From the NCBI RefSeq assembly GCF_037975245.1, contig NC_092577.1, forward strand, positions 18,722,898-18,786,897: a stretch of 64,000 bases of DNA, written 5' to 3'. The stretch is from Apostichopus japonicus (lineage: Eukaryota; Echinodermata; Holothuroidea; Aspidochirotida; Stichopodidae). Below, one piece after another: positions 9,775 to 22,087 of the stretch; position 1 is the stretch's first letter, and each line of letters begins with the position of its first letter. Under the pieces are notes generated by a model that saw only the letters and a list, made by a program, of their open reading frames with translations, was not told the origin of the DNA and did not search any database. Made by a program: the position numbers and the translations under genes.

Positions 9775-10919
9775 TGAGCGTAAACCTCTCCGGGGTATGA
9801 ATTGTTTTGATGTTCGTTTTACCTCGGAGGCTGCCCGCGTCCGAGGCGTCCATGTGTTGGAGGGAGTCGAGGGACTGAAGGTCACACCGTACGACAGTTC
9901 GGTCTGGGTGACAGTCCTCCATCTCCCTCTGGACATGTCTGAACAGATTGTTGTGCGGACACTGGGGCGTTTTGGGGAAGTAACCGGCTACGAGGAGCCG
10001 GAATTCCTTGAATGTAAGGGTGTAAAGACCGGGACCAGACGAATTAGATTACAACTCAAGTCCGATATCCCCTCTACCTTGTGGGCCAATGGGCACAGGG
10101 CCCACGTTGCATACCCGGGCCAGCCTCGCACTTGTTGGAGGTGTGGGCTGGAAGGGCATGAGGCCAGGTTGTGCCCGAACAAAGCAGTGTAGCCGCTGTT
10201 TACAGGTTGGGCATACCCTGGCCGAGTGTAAAGGGGATATCGTATGTAACTCGTGTGGGAAAACGGGCCATCTCGCTCGTTTATGCCCAGACCGCTCATA
10301 CGCCGCGAGAGTGGCTACGGGCGTGGTTGAAGCGGTCCCCGTCCCGGCCTTTCAAACCGTATCACCTGATACTCCTCTCATCGCCCCAGTGTCCGACACT
10401 AGCGCCCCGGTGGAGGTTTTCAACTCCACTTCGTGTTCCACCTCGTCCCTGGAGGAAGTTGCCGAGACTGCCAGCCTGCCCACTAAGGCGGAGCAGGACA
10501 AAACGGCGGAGATGGTATTAGCGGAGTGGCATGCGGAGCAGGATGCCGCTTGTACTGGTTCACCGGTAGCTACGCCCGCTATCGGTGACACTAGTCGGCC
10601 CTCGAGTCAACCGGCCCAAGAGACATTAAGTGGCCCAGATTCGGACTCGCCAATGGAGGACTGTGCTTCCGCCTTAGTAGTTGTGGCTAAGGAGTCCTCC
10701 GATTGGTTTGACGAGACAAAACACGCCACTGATCTCACTGACTCGAGCGGCCCTTCCACCCTGCCCGCAGTCGCTTCCACTATACCGGACACGATGGTCG
10801 CTAGTGGACCTCCTGTTCCTTGTGACGAGGAGCTAAGAGGTCTGCTAGGTCGTAGGAAAAGGGGAAACACCGCTAAGGGCCTGAAAAGAGCCGTATTGGG
10901 AAAACATCGCAGGTTATGA
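9775..10919 (+). pseudogene. LINE-A ORF1, RRM-like plus CCHC zinc-knuckle nucleic-acid-binding protein
   Basis: After the truncated start, FDVRFTSEAARVRGVHVLEG leads into an RRM-like region (VWVTVLHLPLDMSEQIVVRT, then GRFGEVTGYEEPEF and RIRLQLKSDIPS). Three CCHC knuckles follow: CWRCGLEGHEARLC, CSRCLQVGHTLAEC and CNSCGKTGHLARLC. The tail is proline-, serine- and acid-rich and ends in a basic stretch. An extra A near 10183 (ACAAAGCAG here, ACAAGCGG in the 43.4-kb copy) shifts the frame between knuckles one and two and creates a TAG. ORF1 proteins of this type coat the LINE RNA. The stop TGA overlaps the ORF2 ATG (ATGA, 10916-10919). Confidence 0.85.
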
Positions 10920-13900
10920 CACCAGACACCTTATCCCTCGTCACCCTTAATGTGAATGGGATGAGGGGTACCCCAAAAAGGCGACGGATTTTACAGTTCT
11001 GCAACTTGCTCCAAGTGGATGTGGTCCTTTTGCAAGAGACCCACATATCTTGTGAGAGTGATGTTCATCTTTGGTCCTTGGAGTGGGGAGGAGGCCTTTA
11101 TGCTTCCTTTGGATCAGGGGCATCTTGCGGGACTGTAATTTTGGTGTCCCCAAAACTGTGTCATTGTGTGAGAAAAGTGGAGAAAGACCATGAAGGTCGG
11201 GTGGTGTGCATACACTTAAGGCTCACGCGGGGTGAGTTGGTGGTTTGCAATGTGTATGCCCCCAACCGGCCAGCATGTAGGAAAAATTTCTTCACGGTGT
11301 TGCCATCCTTTGTACCGGGTAAGGCAAATTGTATCCTTGGGGGGACTTTAACTGTGTCCCTCACTCTGCGTTAGATAGACGTTTGAGGAAAGAGTCCCCC
11401 AATTGTACCACCGGCATGATTGAGCTAGGCTTGTTTGTCAAGCACCGAGATCTTGTGGATGTTTGGAGGTCCCAAAATCCCCAGGTGGTTGCTTGTACGT
11501 GGCATAACCAGATGGAACAGTTTCATCCAGACTCGATGTCCTTTATCTGATCATGACGCTGTTGTTTTGCGCTTGCAGCTGCCGGAGTCCTTCCATGTGG
11601 AGAAGGGACTTTGGCGGCTGAACACGGAAATTGTTAAAGAGCAAAACTTCAAGGAGCAATTTGTCGAGAAGTACAGAGGATGGCAGTCCCTCAAGCCTGC
11701 TTTTCCCAATGCGTTAGTCTGGTGGGACGAGGTCAAGTCCATCATCAAGCAGTTCGCAATCAGGTATTGTGTTGAGAGGGCTCACCAACGGAGATTCAAG
11801 TTCCATTCCTTGTGCAATAGAGCAAGGGATGGTTCTTCATCGTCTGATTTGCATGCACTTGGAGTGTTTCTCGATGAGAAACTGCACGGAGCCCGAGTGC
11901 GTGCCAGAATCCAGTTTGTTGAGGCGGACGAGAAGCCCACTATTCGTTTTTACCGGGACGACACCAAGTCTGTGGTTGACCGCAGAATAAGGGCAGTGTG
12001 TCATCCTGGTGGGGTCGTCGTGGAGAGCCCGCAGGCAGTCCTAGGGGTATTTGGGTCGTTCTTTTCGAACCTGTACTCCAGGGCTGCTGTTAGCGAGGAT
12101 CTCCAGGAGGACTTGTTGTCTGATATAGACAAGGCCACCCCTGAGAGTAAAAATGATAGCTTGGGCTCGAATCTCTCCGTTGGTGAGCTCTGGACAGCGG
12201 TAGCAGCGATGAAGAAGGGAAAGTCCCCCGGTCCCGATGGCCTCCCGGCAGAGTTCTATAGGACCTTCTGGGAGGTCCTCGGTGGGGACTTGAGAGATGT
12301 GTTCGCTACCGCTTCCAGTTGAATTACATGAGCCAAACACAGCGGGTTGGAAATATTGTTCTCCTCCCAAAGTCGGGAGACCCTTTGGACCCTAGAAATA
12401 GGCGTCCAATAACGCTGTTAAATGTGGACTACAAAATCCTGGCCAAAGCAATTAGGAAATCGCTTATCGGACGTGATGCCGGATATTGTAGGTCCTCTCC
12501 AGACTTGTGCTGTGCGAGGCAAGTGTATTCAACATAACCTCTGGTTGATGAGAGACTTGATCGAGTTTGTTAAAGTTCGTGATTTGCCATGTGCACTGGT
12601 CTCACTGGACCAGGAAAAGGCCTTTGACATGGTAGATCACGACTTCCTGTTCAGAACCTTAGAGTCCTTCGGATTGAACTCCGTATATATTCGTTGGGTC
12701 TCGTTAATATACAAGGACGTCACGAGCATTGTCACTGTTAACGGATTAACTTCTGGTCCCTTCCCGGTTCGAAGAGGAGTCCGTCAGGGTTGTCCCCTCT
12801 CCCCGTTGTTGTATGTTCTCTTCAGCGAAACGCTCAGTACCTCGCTGGACAGATGCTTTGGATTTCGACCCTTCAACGTACCGGGTGGGGCTAGAGTTAA
12901 ATGCGTGCAGTATGCCGATGACGTCACCTGTATTGTGTCGGACCTCGCCTGCTTCAAGCCTTTATCGAAGGTTTTGACCACCTTCCAAGAGGCTACTGGT
13001 GCCAGACTGAACAAGTCCAAGACCAAAGCGCTGCGATTGGGAGGTTGGCGCGGCCAATCCCTCCCGTTCGATGCTACTTGGTCAGATGTCATGATCAAGG
13101 TAAACGGCATCTGGCTAGGTTATGGTGCCCCGGAGGCCACCACTTGGGCCGAGAAGGCTGATCAGGTGGAGGCAAGGCTCGACACATTCAGTCACAGGTG
13201 GCTCTCCCTCCCTGGGAAGGTTACAGTTGTAAATAGGTTTATTGTTCCTCTCCTTTGGTATCCTGGTACGGTGATCGCCGCACCGGATCATGCCATGGTG
13301 CGACTGGAGAGGATCATATTTGATTTCATTTGGGGAAAGCGCAAACCAAACCTTGTCAAAAGGACCGTTCTGTATAAGACCCCCTTGAGCGGTGGGCTTG
13401 GTTTGGTCCACCTACCATCTAAACTGCGCTTTCTCCTCTTGAAAGGTGTTTTTGTTGCTTTTGAAAATCCTTCGTTTTCCTTTGCTTTTTTTGTTAGGTA
13501 CTGGGGTGGGTTTCTTTTGCGACACCACTGGCCCGGATCCTTTTCCAATAACCGGCCAAAGGCGACACGCCCTTCTGGGGTCTATACTCAGATTGGTGAC
13601 TCTCTTCGTAGAATCAAAGAAGAGGGTGGGCCACATGTTCTGCTGAACGTGGCCCCTCTGTGTTATACCCACCATTGTTTCGTTCAATGCTCGCGCCTGT
13701 GTGCCCGTCAGCTTGCCGGACCGCCATCTCTCCAGATGTGTGGCGGTCTGTGTGTTGTAAGTCACTAGATAGCCCTCCCTTTGTCCGGTTGGTGTGGGAT
13801 TGGTTTCACGCCTTCGTTATTGGTGTTATTGGTTGCACACAGTGGGCCATTAGTAGTGATTTTGTTTTGTATGGTTTGTTGCCCCCTGTGTGCCCAACCT

Positions 13901-14139
13901 GGGTTAGGGATCTGCTGTTGTTTGCCGCTGTCATCAGGACACACATCTGGAACAGCAGATGCCGCCTAGTCTTCGATGGGGACGTCTGGAGGGCAGAGGA
14001 TGTTGTCCCCCTCGTGCAAAGTGACATCAGGTTGCGCATGGAGGCGGACCATGCACGGCTTCCCGACACTGCCTTCCGTAGACGCTGGCGCAAGCCTGTC
14101 GTGTACTATCGGGACGGCGTTCCCCGGATGAAATTTTGA
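10916..14139 (+). pseudogene. LINE-A ORF2, endonuclease and reverse transcriptase, several frameshifts
   Basis: The APE-type endonuclease starts LSLVTLNVNGMRGTPKRRR and VVLLQETHIS, then VVCNVYAPNRPA, a shifted GDFNCVPHSALD, and SDHDAVVLRL. Part of the usual R-D-R segment is missing around 11540. RT follows: KGKSPGPDGLPAEFYRTFW, RRPITLLNVDYKILAK, ALVSLDQEKAFDMVDHDFL, RRGVRQGCPLSPLLYVLF, and VQYADDVTCIV with the catalytic YADD. The C-terminal domain ends RKPVVYYRDGVPRMKF and a stop. At least five frame changes (near 11345, 11545, 12320, 12450 and 13700) are needed to read it through. Confidence 0.88.
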
Positions 14140-14416
14140 GTGAGTTAGTTGGTAGGTGTGGGGGCTGTGTGGTCGTTACATATTATAGGTTGGTTTAATT
14201 TTTCTCTTTCTGGTTTGGGGTTGGCTTTTTGGGGCTTGTTTGTAGTGTTTTATTTGTTTTGCTTCTGTTGGCCTTTGGGTCCGTGCCCTTTTCGCGTCAC
14301 GTTAAACGCTGCGTTAGTGAGAGATTCATGGGTTTCAGTTGTTGCTTTACAAGACTGGGTTTGTTTTTGGTTTTGTTGACCTTTGGTCCGTGTCCGTTTC
14401 TTAGCACGTAAAAAGC
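14140..14416 (+). other. LINE-A 3' UTR and terminus
   Basis: T- and G-rich, with phrases such as GGGTCCGTGCCCTTTTCGCG and GGTCCGTGTCCGTTTCTT, ending in CACGTAAAAAGC just before the target duplication. The same tail occurs on the minus strand at 48.43, 50.31 and 51.31 kb. No poly(A) is present. Confidence 0.75.
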
Positions 14417-14426
14417 ACCCAATCGC

Positions 14427-14903
14427 GTCCTGGTGTGTTTTTTGGAATTGTTGCTTTGTTTCAAACTCGACCGACCGTGTAACGGGAGACCGTTCATTGT
14501 CGGTAGGACAGGGCTTCCTTCCTTTTATATGGGGTAGACCATCCAGTTTGTTGTGTTGCCCTGTTGCATCGTATTATTTGTGTTTCTGCTATTGTGAAGA
14601 AAAAAACTTATTTGGAGGAACAGATGCAATATAGTTTTTAGGGAAAAAAGTTGGCAGGCAGTCCTGGAGGTGGTGAAGTGTGACATTGACCTTCAGGTTC
14701 AAAGCGATTTTCGCCGTTTATCTGGGGCTGCCTTTTTTTGGACGCTGGTGTGTTGGGGAAGGGGTGTTTCGTTTCGCTGCGTGCTGGTCGTCCTTTTGTG
14801 GTTTTGTAAATGTTTGAGTTTTCTTTATTACAATGGGATGGGTGACCAGTGCCGTTTGGCCGTGACGTTTTGGATCCCGCAGGGCGGGTCACGTAAAAAG
14901 CAC
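14427..14903 (+). mobile_element. LINE-B, right part of the split copy, with 3' terminus
   Basis: It resumes with GTCCTGGTG, then jumps by internal deletion to the TTTTTTGGAATTGTTGCTTT segment and runs through ACCGTGTAACGGGAGACCGT to the 3' end GGCGGGTCACGTAAAAAGCAC. It matches 57.48-58.02 kb. The open frames here are out of frame with ORF2 or untranslated. The following ~580 bases, up to 15480, are AT-rich with nothing recognisable. Confidence 0.75.
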
Positions 14904-15519
14904 TCTGCTATGAGGAAGTTGCACCCTCGGAAACGTTTGTGTATTGGCCTAATATGCATCGTCATGTTCGCTGTATGGGCCTACATGAAACGAACCATCT
15001 GATTGGTTGATATGCGTGGAATAATCAGATGTGTACATCAAACAGCAAATGTAATTGGCTTACATTTTCGAGATTTTACAGAAAAAATTCGTTTTTATTT
15101 TACCTTTTCTAAATAATGGTAGGGTTTCTTGAATGCCGATGCAAACATTTGAATGCAAACATCTGTCTGTGTGATAATATCTCAATAAATATTAGTTACC
15201 CTCGCTGGGTCACGAAGGTTAAGAATTTTGGGCAATGGCCCATGGTCAAGAAGGTGTAAATATCAAGTGATGTTCTAGGTTTGCTCTTACTACGAAAAAT
15301 TCAATTACAGATTCCCTCTATAACGTGTTTAACAATGTAATCCCATAATATTAGGGTGCTAGGATCGCCGATTTTGCATCCCTCGTGGTTCGTGACTTCA
15401 GTGTTTCTCGGCACAGTATGCAGGGTGACAATACCGATTAAGCTCTTATGTAAATAACGTAGAGAGCGAATTAGTAATGAGTAATGTATGGAACGCGAAA
15501 AGGACCACAACATATGATG

Positions 15520-15710
15520 TTTATGATGATCTAATTTTATACGTTCATGTACTAAAAACTTATGATCATGTACTAAACATATACGATGATGTACTAAAAA
15601 ACTAAGATGTACATCAAAACATCCGATGATGTACTATAAACGTAAGATGTACGCAGATAAACGTAAGCATATACGATCATGTACTGAAAACTTGTGATGA
15701 TGATGAAAAA
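15520..15710. repeat. Sub-terminal array of ~25-bp units in the left arm
   Basis: Degenerate units around ATGATGTACTAAAAACTTA and ACGATCATGTACT repeat about seven times. The reverse complement of this array (AGTACATGATCGTATATG and related) is at 20575-20660 in the right arm. Such sub-terminal repeats may bind a transposase, which is inference. Confidence 0.5.
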
Positions 15711-16881
15711 GCGGAAGTTACAAAAAAAGTGGCGTATGAATATTCATATATGGGGCGGTGCTTATATTGGATGAATACACGGGTCGCTATTATTTTGCTC
15801 CTTGGTACGAAGGTTAGTCGCAACGTACGTAGTCATACACTTTCGTCGAAATAATAATACATGTAATGTTAGGGATAGCCTAGCTTAAGTATGTGTACAG
15901 GCCTGCCTTACTTAGCCTACGCGGGATTTTTAAAATAAAACAATATACTACTAGCTATAAGAAATGGATTCCCAAGATGGTACAGAAAACGTTACATTTT
16001 TGGTTTACATGATTTAACGTTACATGTTATTATCGATGAGAGAAACTGAGAACGAACCTCTGCCTCCACTATTATTACTACAATGTCTAGTTTAGCCTAT
16101 AGGCCAGTAGTAGGGCCTATATTAAGGTACTTAGCCTACTATTTACTAGCACTACCAAGGCCAGTAAGGCTGAACGCTCTTACTTTTCTTACTCTTTCTT
16201 CACAGTCATAGTCTTATCAAATTGCAACAAGTCCATGTTCTTGATACAGTGCTAACTAACGTTCACGCATAGATACTTTACAGTAGACTTTACAAGGCAT
16301 GGGCTATGAATGATGGCAGTGATTTCGTATGCTGTAGCCCAAATCATGAGGCCTATGTTCAGGCGGTTCCTCCCCTAAAAACGTTTCTTACCCCCTAAAT
16401 CATGGGGAGGAAATTATCGTTTTCCAGGGAGGAAGCTGATAAAAGCATATTGGCTAGGCTATGTGGAAAGAAGAAATTTAGTAGGCCTATGTAGGTCCTA
16501 AGTGCAATAACTGTAGGAATTTTAATTTGCCTCCCTTGAAAAGTGTTTCTTTCATTGAAATCGTTATTTTCTCTCCTAAATCTAAAATTACAGTTACTTC
16601 AGTACCTAACTCTTTCTACGTAGCCTAGCCAAATGTCTTCTTGCTTGAATTCCTCCCCTGAGAAACATTACTTTCCTCCCTGATAGTTTATTTTTGTGAT
16701 TCTACTTTCAGGTTTACAAGAAATTTCTCAAAGTCTGCAGGCAGATGGACCTGTGTTCCTGTTATGGAAAAGAATAGTAACAAGCACATTCCGCAACTGA
16801 CGTGTTGTTCTTGCCGAGGATGACCCCAAGGCACATCTGTGGTACAATTCGCCCGAGCCAACCTCCATCAGCCTCTTTTAT

Positions 16882-17123
16882 AGCATCTTGCAAGTCATCA
16901 GAGCAGGATGGGACCAAGCTCTACTTTGTAATGAGTCTAACCTATTAGTCTTCCTTGCATCAGCAAGTGTCATTTTTTTTGGGCTGGGGGGGGGGGAATG
17001 GAGTTGTTGCACAGCTTCTTGCAAGCCATCAGAGCAGGATGGGGCCTAGTTCTACTTTGTAATAAGTGAGATCTATAAATCTTCCTCGTTTCAGCAAGTA
17101 ATATTATTTGGGGGTGGGGGGGG
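16882..17123. repeat. Tandem duplication of ~115 bp inside the 5.2-kb element
   Basis: Two copies share CATCAGAGCAGGATGGG, TCTACTTTGTAAT and TCAGCAAGT, and each ends in a G-rich run (around 16982-16997 and 17111-17126). An open frame on the opposite strand here is not credible as a gene. Confidence 0.5.
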
Positions 17124-17679
17124 GGTAGGTTGGAGTGATTGAAACCTGCAAGTCTCCTACAACTTTGCAGTAATTTAAAAAGACGTAGGGGTGGGTGGGT
17201 GGGGGCTTCTTTTCTCAAGTCATCAGTCATGCCAATTGATATAAAACATAATGCATGTACTAGTTTCGAATGAGGTTTGGACTCGAAGAACTATTCTCCT
17301 TTTTTAACATTTTTGTTGTTGTAAAGATCAGCAGACTTAATCTAAGCTCATTCATCAATAAAAAAGGAACAGTTAATTGAACTTGTTATGTGTATTGAAG
17401 CTTATTAATGTCCATGTTTCAGAATAAATTAGCACATTAAATTGGAAGATTTTGCAGATTGAAGTAAGAACAGCAGTGAAAGAAACTGTGTTTATTCAAA
17501 GCTCTGAACGGTTAAGTCAAAGAACACAGACAAATAGAGAAAACCATGATTACGTCTTTCACAAAAAGAAAATGTAATATTAACATGTATATAATCTTAC
17601 TTATCTTAGATGATAGTAGAAACAAGTCTATATTTGGCAAGGAATACAACTGATCAAGAAATACAGAACTGAATTACAA

Positions 17680-18290
17680 GTGAATGATAAAGTCAAGGAA
17701 GTAGAGACTAACTTTGACCTATGGAAAACAATAGCAATCAAATACTCTCTAAGGGCTACTTATTAAAATGTAACAGTAAACCAACTTCTCTTTTTGAGAT
17801 ATGGTATAAGCACTAATGGCCGTAAGCATAACAATGGGATTATCTACCCAGCGAGTGTTATCAACATTTGCCATGAAACCAACTTTCACTTCTTGGGATA
17901 TAAACTATTGTCCTCAAAATGACCTTCATGATTAACAAAATGTATTACCTACTCACCAAGTTTTAAGTTGAACCAACTTTCAGTTCTTCATATTGTTTGT
18001 AAGGTTTCAAGAGTTGAACATTTCCTGACCTAAAATGACCTTTTACCTCCATGAAAAACAATAGGGTTCATCTACTTACCAAGTGCTATCTACATAGTTG
18101 GATGTCCAACCAACTAACACTTTTTGAGATACTGTTTTTAACACAGATTTCAAATGTTGACCTCAAATGACCTTTGAACTTGATGAAAAACAATAAGGAT
18201 CAAGTAGGAACAATAAAGACTACATATACCAAGTTTGAATTCAAGCAACTTTTACTTCTTGAGATGTTGTGTGTACATATATGAAAAGAC
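17680..18290. repeat. Degenerate ~150-bp tandem repeat
   Basis: The phrases AAATGACCTT, ATGAAAAACAATA, TACCAAGT and CTTTTTGAGATA recur about four times in the same order with many changes. No coding potential is seen. Confidence 0.5.
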
Positions 18291-18419
18291 AGTGCCTGCT
18301 GGGTTTCAAGCAGTTGCATTACTAGTTGTCGAACTAGCTGTTGAACTGTGCACCAGACATAATTTATGTCCTTCGATGCAACACTGTCATGCAGAGATAA
18401 AATGTTGTACAACGCGAAC

Positions 18420-19178
18420 TGAATGCTAATCGTTACCCCACCCCTAGAACCGTAACTCATACGATGAATCTAAAAAGAAAATTTCGCATGCGATTTGAAA
18501 ATTTAGCACATTTCCTATGAATATCATGTAGCGTATCCAAAGGTGTATCATTGCCGTTGGGGGGGGGGGGGGGGCGGACGCACACATCACTTCTTGAGAT
18601 TGCTCCCACCTGCATGAAAACACGCGCCCCACAACCCTACGCCCACCCCTGTAATCGCTTCCCGATGAGTTACGAAACCAGACCCATCGTATACAAAAGT
18701 TTACTTGGATTATTTGACCGGTCTGTAGGGGTTGAAGGAGGTTTTTCTGTATTGGCTGTCCATAGATGAAATTTTGTGCAACATTGGTATGTTTTGAATT
18801 GAATTTATTTCACAAGAAGTGTCAATTTTCAAATTCTGAACGAATAATGGGCTTAAAACCTTGAAAAGTAGGGCTGACGGGTATTGTGGGCCGCGACGTA
18901 GAAAGAATCACCTACAAAAGCAATGATCCACAGGAGATGCGATGAGATCGAACATGATGTGTGACTGCTGAAAATCTTCAAAAAGGTTATGGATGGATAA
19001 ATAATATTGGGAAAATACTTGGTTTACTCAGGCAAAAGTGAACATGTAGTTGGTCATTTTTCAACCCCGATATGTGCCATTTCCGGTGATCTGGGGGGGG
19101 GGTGTCAAAACCGATGGTGGCGCTCCGCTTAGATAGTCATTCGCACCCCCCGAGTTAGAAAATCCTGGATACGCCCCT
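18420..19178. mobile_element. Relic of a hAT-like MITE
   Basis: The right end GGATACGCCCCTG is a common hAT-type non-autonomous terminus, and the internal phrase GCTCCGCTTAGATAGTCAT is shared, inverted, with the MITE at 34.2 kb. The left end is not clear, and a run of 16 G sits near 18559. Confidence 0.35.
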
Positions 19179-20954
19179 GTACACTGAGTTTAATGTTTAA
19201 AGAATAACCAGCTGTTACTTTGCACCAAATCCCACAATTATGCATGTTGAAACGTACCCTTATATTTCCCATTCGCTCCTGTTGGTATTCTTCTACCTGC
19301 CTCCTAGCTGCAGCTGCTGTTAGCCGGGTTGTCCCTTTGTCTGGTGTTACCTGAGCTAACCTCTCCGTCCTCTACTTTTGCCATCCCTCCATGGTGTTTC
19401 CTCACCAGATGGTTGCTAAGAAGGTAGCAAAAGGTTACAAATTATAGACGTGTCTTTGGATCAGCTGCTAAAAGGTATTGCTCTCATTTACTGCTGACAT
19501 ATGACTACATGCTATATATCACTTTCATGGAATGGTTGTACACTCTACTATAACATTTATATAACAGCAGACATTGCATGTTGCCCTAGGTTTCAGTTTC
19601 CCGACCTGTTAGTTCCTCCCCTGAAAATATTACTTTCCTCTCCTAAAAACGTTACTTTCCTCCCCCAACATCAAGGTAGTAATGTATGGCATTCAAGTTA
19701 GGAAACTAACATGCTTGTTGAATGAAAGTGAAAAAAAAGGTTACTTACTACACTCACACATAATCATAAAAATCGCCTAAATCATCAATTGCAATTACTA
19801 CAGTTTTGTAAAGCACTTGCTACAAAGCACTACCTAAATCTCCACATGGCCTACCCAGTATGCATTATTGCATTCCCTTATGGGAAACGTTACTTTCCTC
19901 TCCTGATTAAACGTTATTTTCTCCCATGTTGTTAGAGGAGGAAGCTAACGTTTTTCAAGGGAGGAAACTAACGGATCCGGAAACTAACGGCCTCCATTGC
20001 GCTACACTCATAGTTACATTGCTTTTAGTGCACAATTCACAGCGTGTACATAACGTTATTCAGGCCTAACCAGTTTAAGTCACTCACTAATAGGCTAGTT
20101 ACTGTAGTACAATCAGACCTATGTAACACCGAGTAGAGTGATACAATATCGTTCTAGAGAATGTTACGTACCGATCGAGTTCTTGCTGGTTCTGTGACTT
20201 TCTCTCTTATGTATCCTTGCTACAAAGCAGGTTTTATTTTCACGGATCGAGGATTTTTCTTGGGTTTTTAGGGCATCGTATGCAATGAGATATGCCGTAT
20301 ACTTTCCAAACGTACGTACGTTGAAATGCCTAAACAATTTTCGCGGTCTGCTAAATATTCATACACATAGCTATTAAGTATTATTACAACCAATCCTCAG
20401 TGAATATCACACACACTTCAAATTAATAATGTAGTATGCTACCGGTACCCGTTGATTACAAAGTACCGTACCCCTAGGAATATCAAAGTTGATACCGAAG
20501 CCCCGCCCCTAGTGGTTCTTAATGAGTTTATATTGAATATTCATACGCGTATGAATATACTTTTTTGGAAAATAACATGATCGTATTTGTTTTGATGTAC
20601 ATCGTACGTTTGTAGTACATGATCGTATATGTTTAGAACATGATCGTACAAAATTAGATCATCATCAGTAACATCATCATATGTGGTCCTTATGGCGTTC
20701 CATAGTAATGCGCTGCACGGCTAGTATCGGCTGCTCTGTCGACTGATGTGATCATGTTTTGCCAAAGTACAATAATCGGCAAACGTAGCGACATACTTCA
20801 ATTGAAATTATTCGTTGGACTTTTTTCTGCTTATATTATGATGAAAAAAGGCCAGGCATGTACGGTAGAATAGCTCTCTTTTCGTGTTTCGATTAGCTCT
20901 GGCTGGTTTTCTTACGTATGCATGCGAGTAGTAGTATAGAGGGCCCCGAATCGC

Positions 20955-21335
20955 ACCGGTGCAATCCCAATTTTGGATGTATCTTGATTGCCATAATAGA
21001 TGTACCCCTAAGGTGGAACCTGGGCAATCCCAACTTGTGATGTACCCCCGGAAAGATGTAGCCATTATGATGGCACCCGTACAATCCCAACTTGTGATGT
21101 ACCCCCGGAAAGATGTAGCCATTATAATGGCACCCGTACAATCCCAACTTGTGATGTACCCCCGCAGTTGAGATTTTCTGTCACTGAGATGTAGCCATCA
21201 ATGATCACACCCGTGCAATCCGACTTTGTAACGGACCCAAATTCCCGATAACTGAGATGTAGCCACCAATGATCTCACCCGTGCAATCCTACTATGTAAC
21301 GTACCCAGGTTCCCTGTAACTGACATGTAGCCACC
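20955..21335. repeat. Tandem array of 57-bp units with diverged flanking units
   Basis: CAATCCCAACTTGTGATGTA recurs at 21025, 21082 and 21139, exactly 57 bp apart; intervening bases include GATGTAGCCATTAT and GGCACCCGTA. A diverged unit precedes them at 20962 and two ~70-bp diverged units follow up to 21335. Because 57 is a multiple of three, several frames stay open, which explains the open frames on both strands. From 21336 to 22080 nothing is recognisable. Confidence 0.75.
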
Positions 21336-22087
21336 AAAGATCGCCCCACAGTCCTAGGTCATTCCCGACCATGATTGGATTTACGATGATATCTATTGAT
21401 ATCCCACCAGTACGGTACCTATATGAGGTCGGATGATAGTATTTTAAGCAGTTTTATTTGAAATCATATTCTTCATAGTTTTCAGCAATGAGACAGGGAA
21501 CTAATTCGTAATTCGAGAGGTAAATTAGTATAGGCCCACAGTTTTGGTATATTAATAGAATATTATATTTGGATATCCGAATCGTTTAAGACTTGTTCAA
21601 TATATAACAATATATATTCGTGGAGTGAATGAATGTGAAATTCTTTGTCTGCTATAACTCAGTCAACGCGTGTGAGGATTTCAACGTTTTAAGAACGAGC
21701 AACATTTTCCCATTATATTTCATATTATTGGAAAACCGATTAACGTAAAATGCCTTCCTGTTGAACAAAGCCTGCGTGAAATTTCCACGTACATAATGGT
21801 CACCTGAGTACCGGTAACGAATAAAGAAAAACAACCAGTATGTATCTGTATGTTTAATGGAACTCGATAACATGGATAACGAATAAGCCTTCGCTCATTA
21901 AGAAAATAATAATTATGACTGGTATGTAGATGTCTAATTGTAATACCCTTTGTGCTCATGATCACGAGACCAGCGTATTTTTAGTATCCTGGACACGCCT
22001 TATGTATAACAAAGACGTCGTTAGTTAATGAACTGAGTCGATCTTTCTTCATTGTCCATCAAGATGATTTGTTTAAGCTAAAGATAA

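Larger units (their letters stand above)
9774..14416 (+). mobile_element. LINE-A (Tx1-like non-LTR retrotransposon), 4.6-kb copy nested in LINE-B
   Basis: 5'-truncated in ORF1 (it begins at about ERKPLRGMN), followed by ORF1, ORF2 with endonuclease and RT, and a 3' UTR ending CACGTAAAAAGC. It is flanked by the 10-bp direct repeat ACCCAATCGC. The endonuclease type, the CCHC ORF1 with an RRM-like fold and the RT motifs suggest the L1/Tx1 group, whose members are often target-specific. Multiple frameshifts make this copy inactive. Confidence 0.85.
15487..20704. mobile_element. 5.2-kb inverted-repeat DNA element flanked by GTAATG, no transposase seen
   Basis: The left end TATGGAACGC and right end GCGTTCCATA are exact inverted repeats, and the next bases (AAGGACCACA, then CATATGATG) also match. 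GTAATG is repeated directly outside both ends (15481-15486 and 20705-20710), so the insertion is bounded. Similarity extends inward for roughly 200-290 bp. The interior has no open frame that looks like a transposase; it holds other repeats. A 6-bp duplication fits few superfamilies (Dada-like 6-7 bp, Polinton 6 bp), and the ends do not look like Polinton (no AG start). Confidence 0.72.

Noticed and set aside
9497-9936. Minus-strand open frames of 108-141 codons
   Set aside because: Antisense of LINE-B RT and LINE-A ORF1, with no motifs of their own.
20808-21171. Overlapping open frames of 70-104 codons with repeated peptides
   Set aside because: They arise from the 57-bp tandem array, whose unit length is a multiple of three; there is no start context or conservation.
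20955-21335. CRISPR-like array
   Set aside because: Units are contiguous 57-bp repeats without unique spacers, in eukaryotic DNA.
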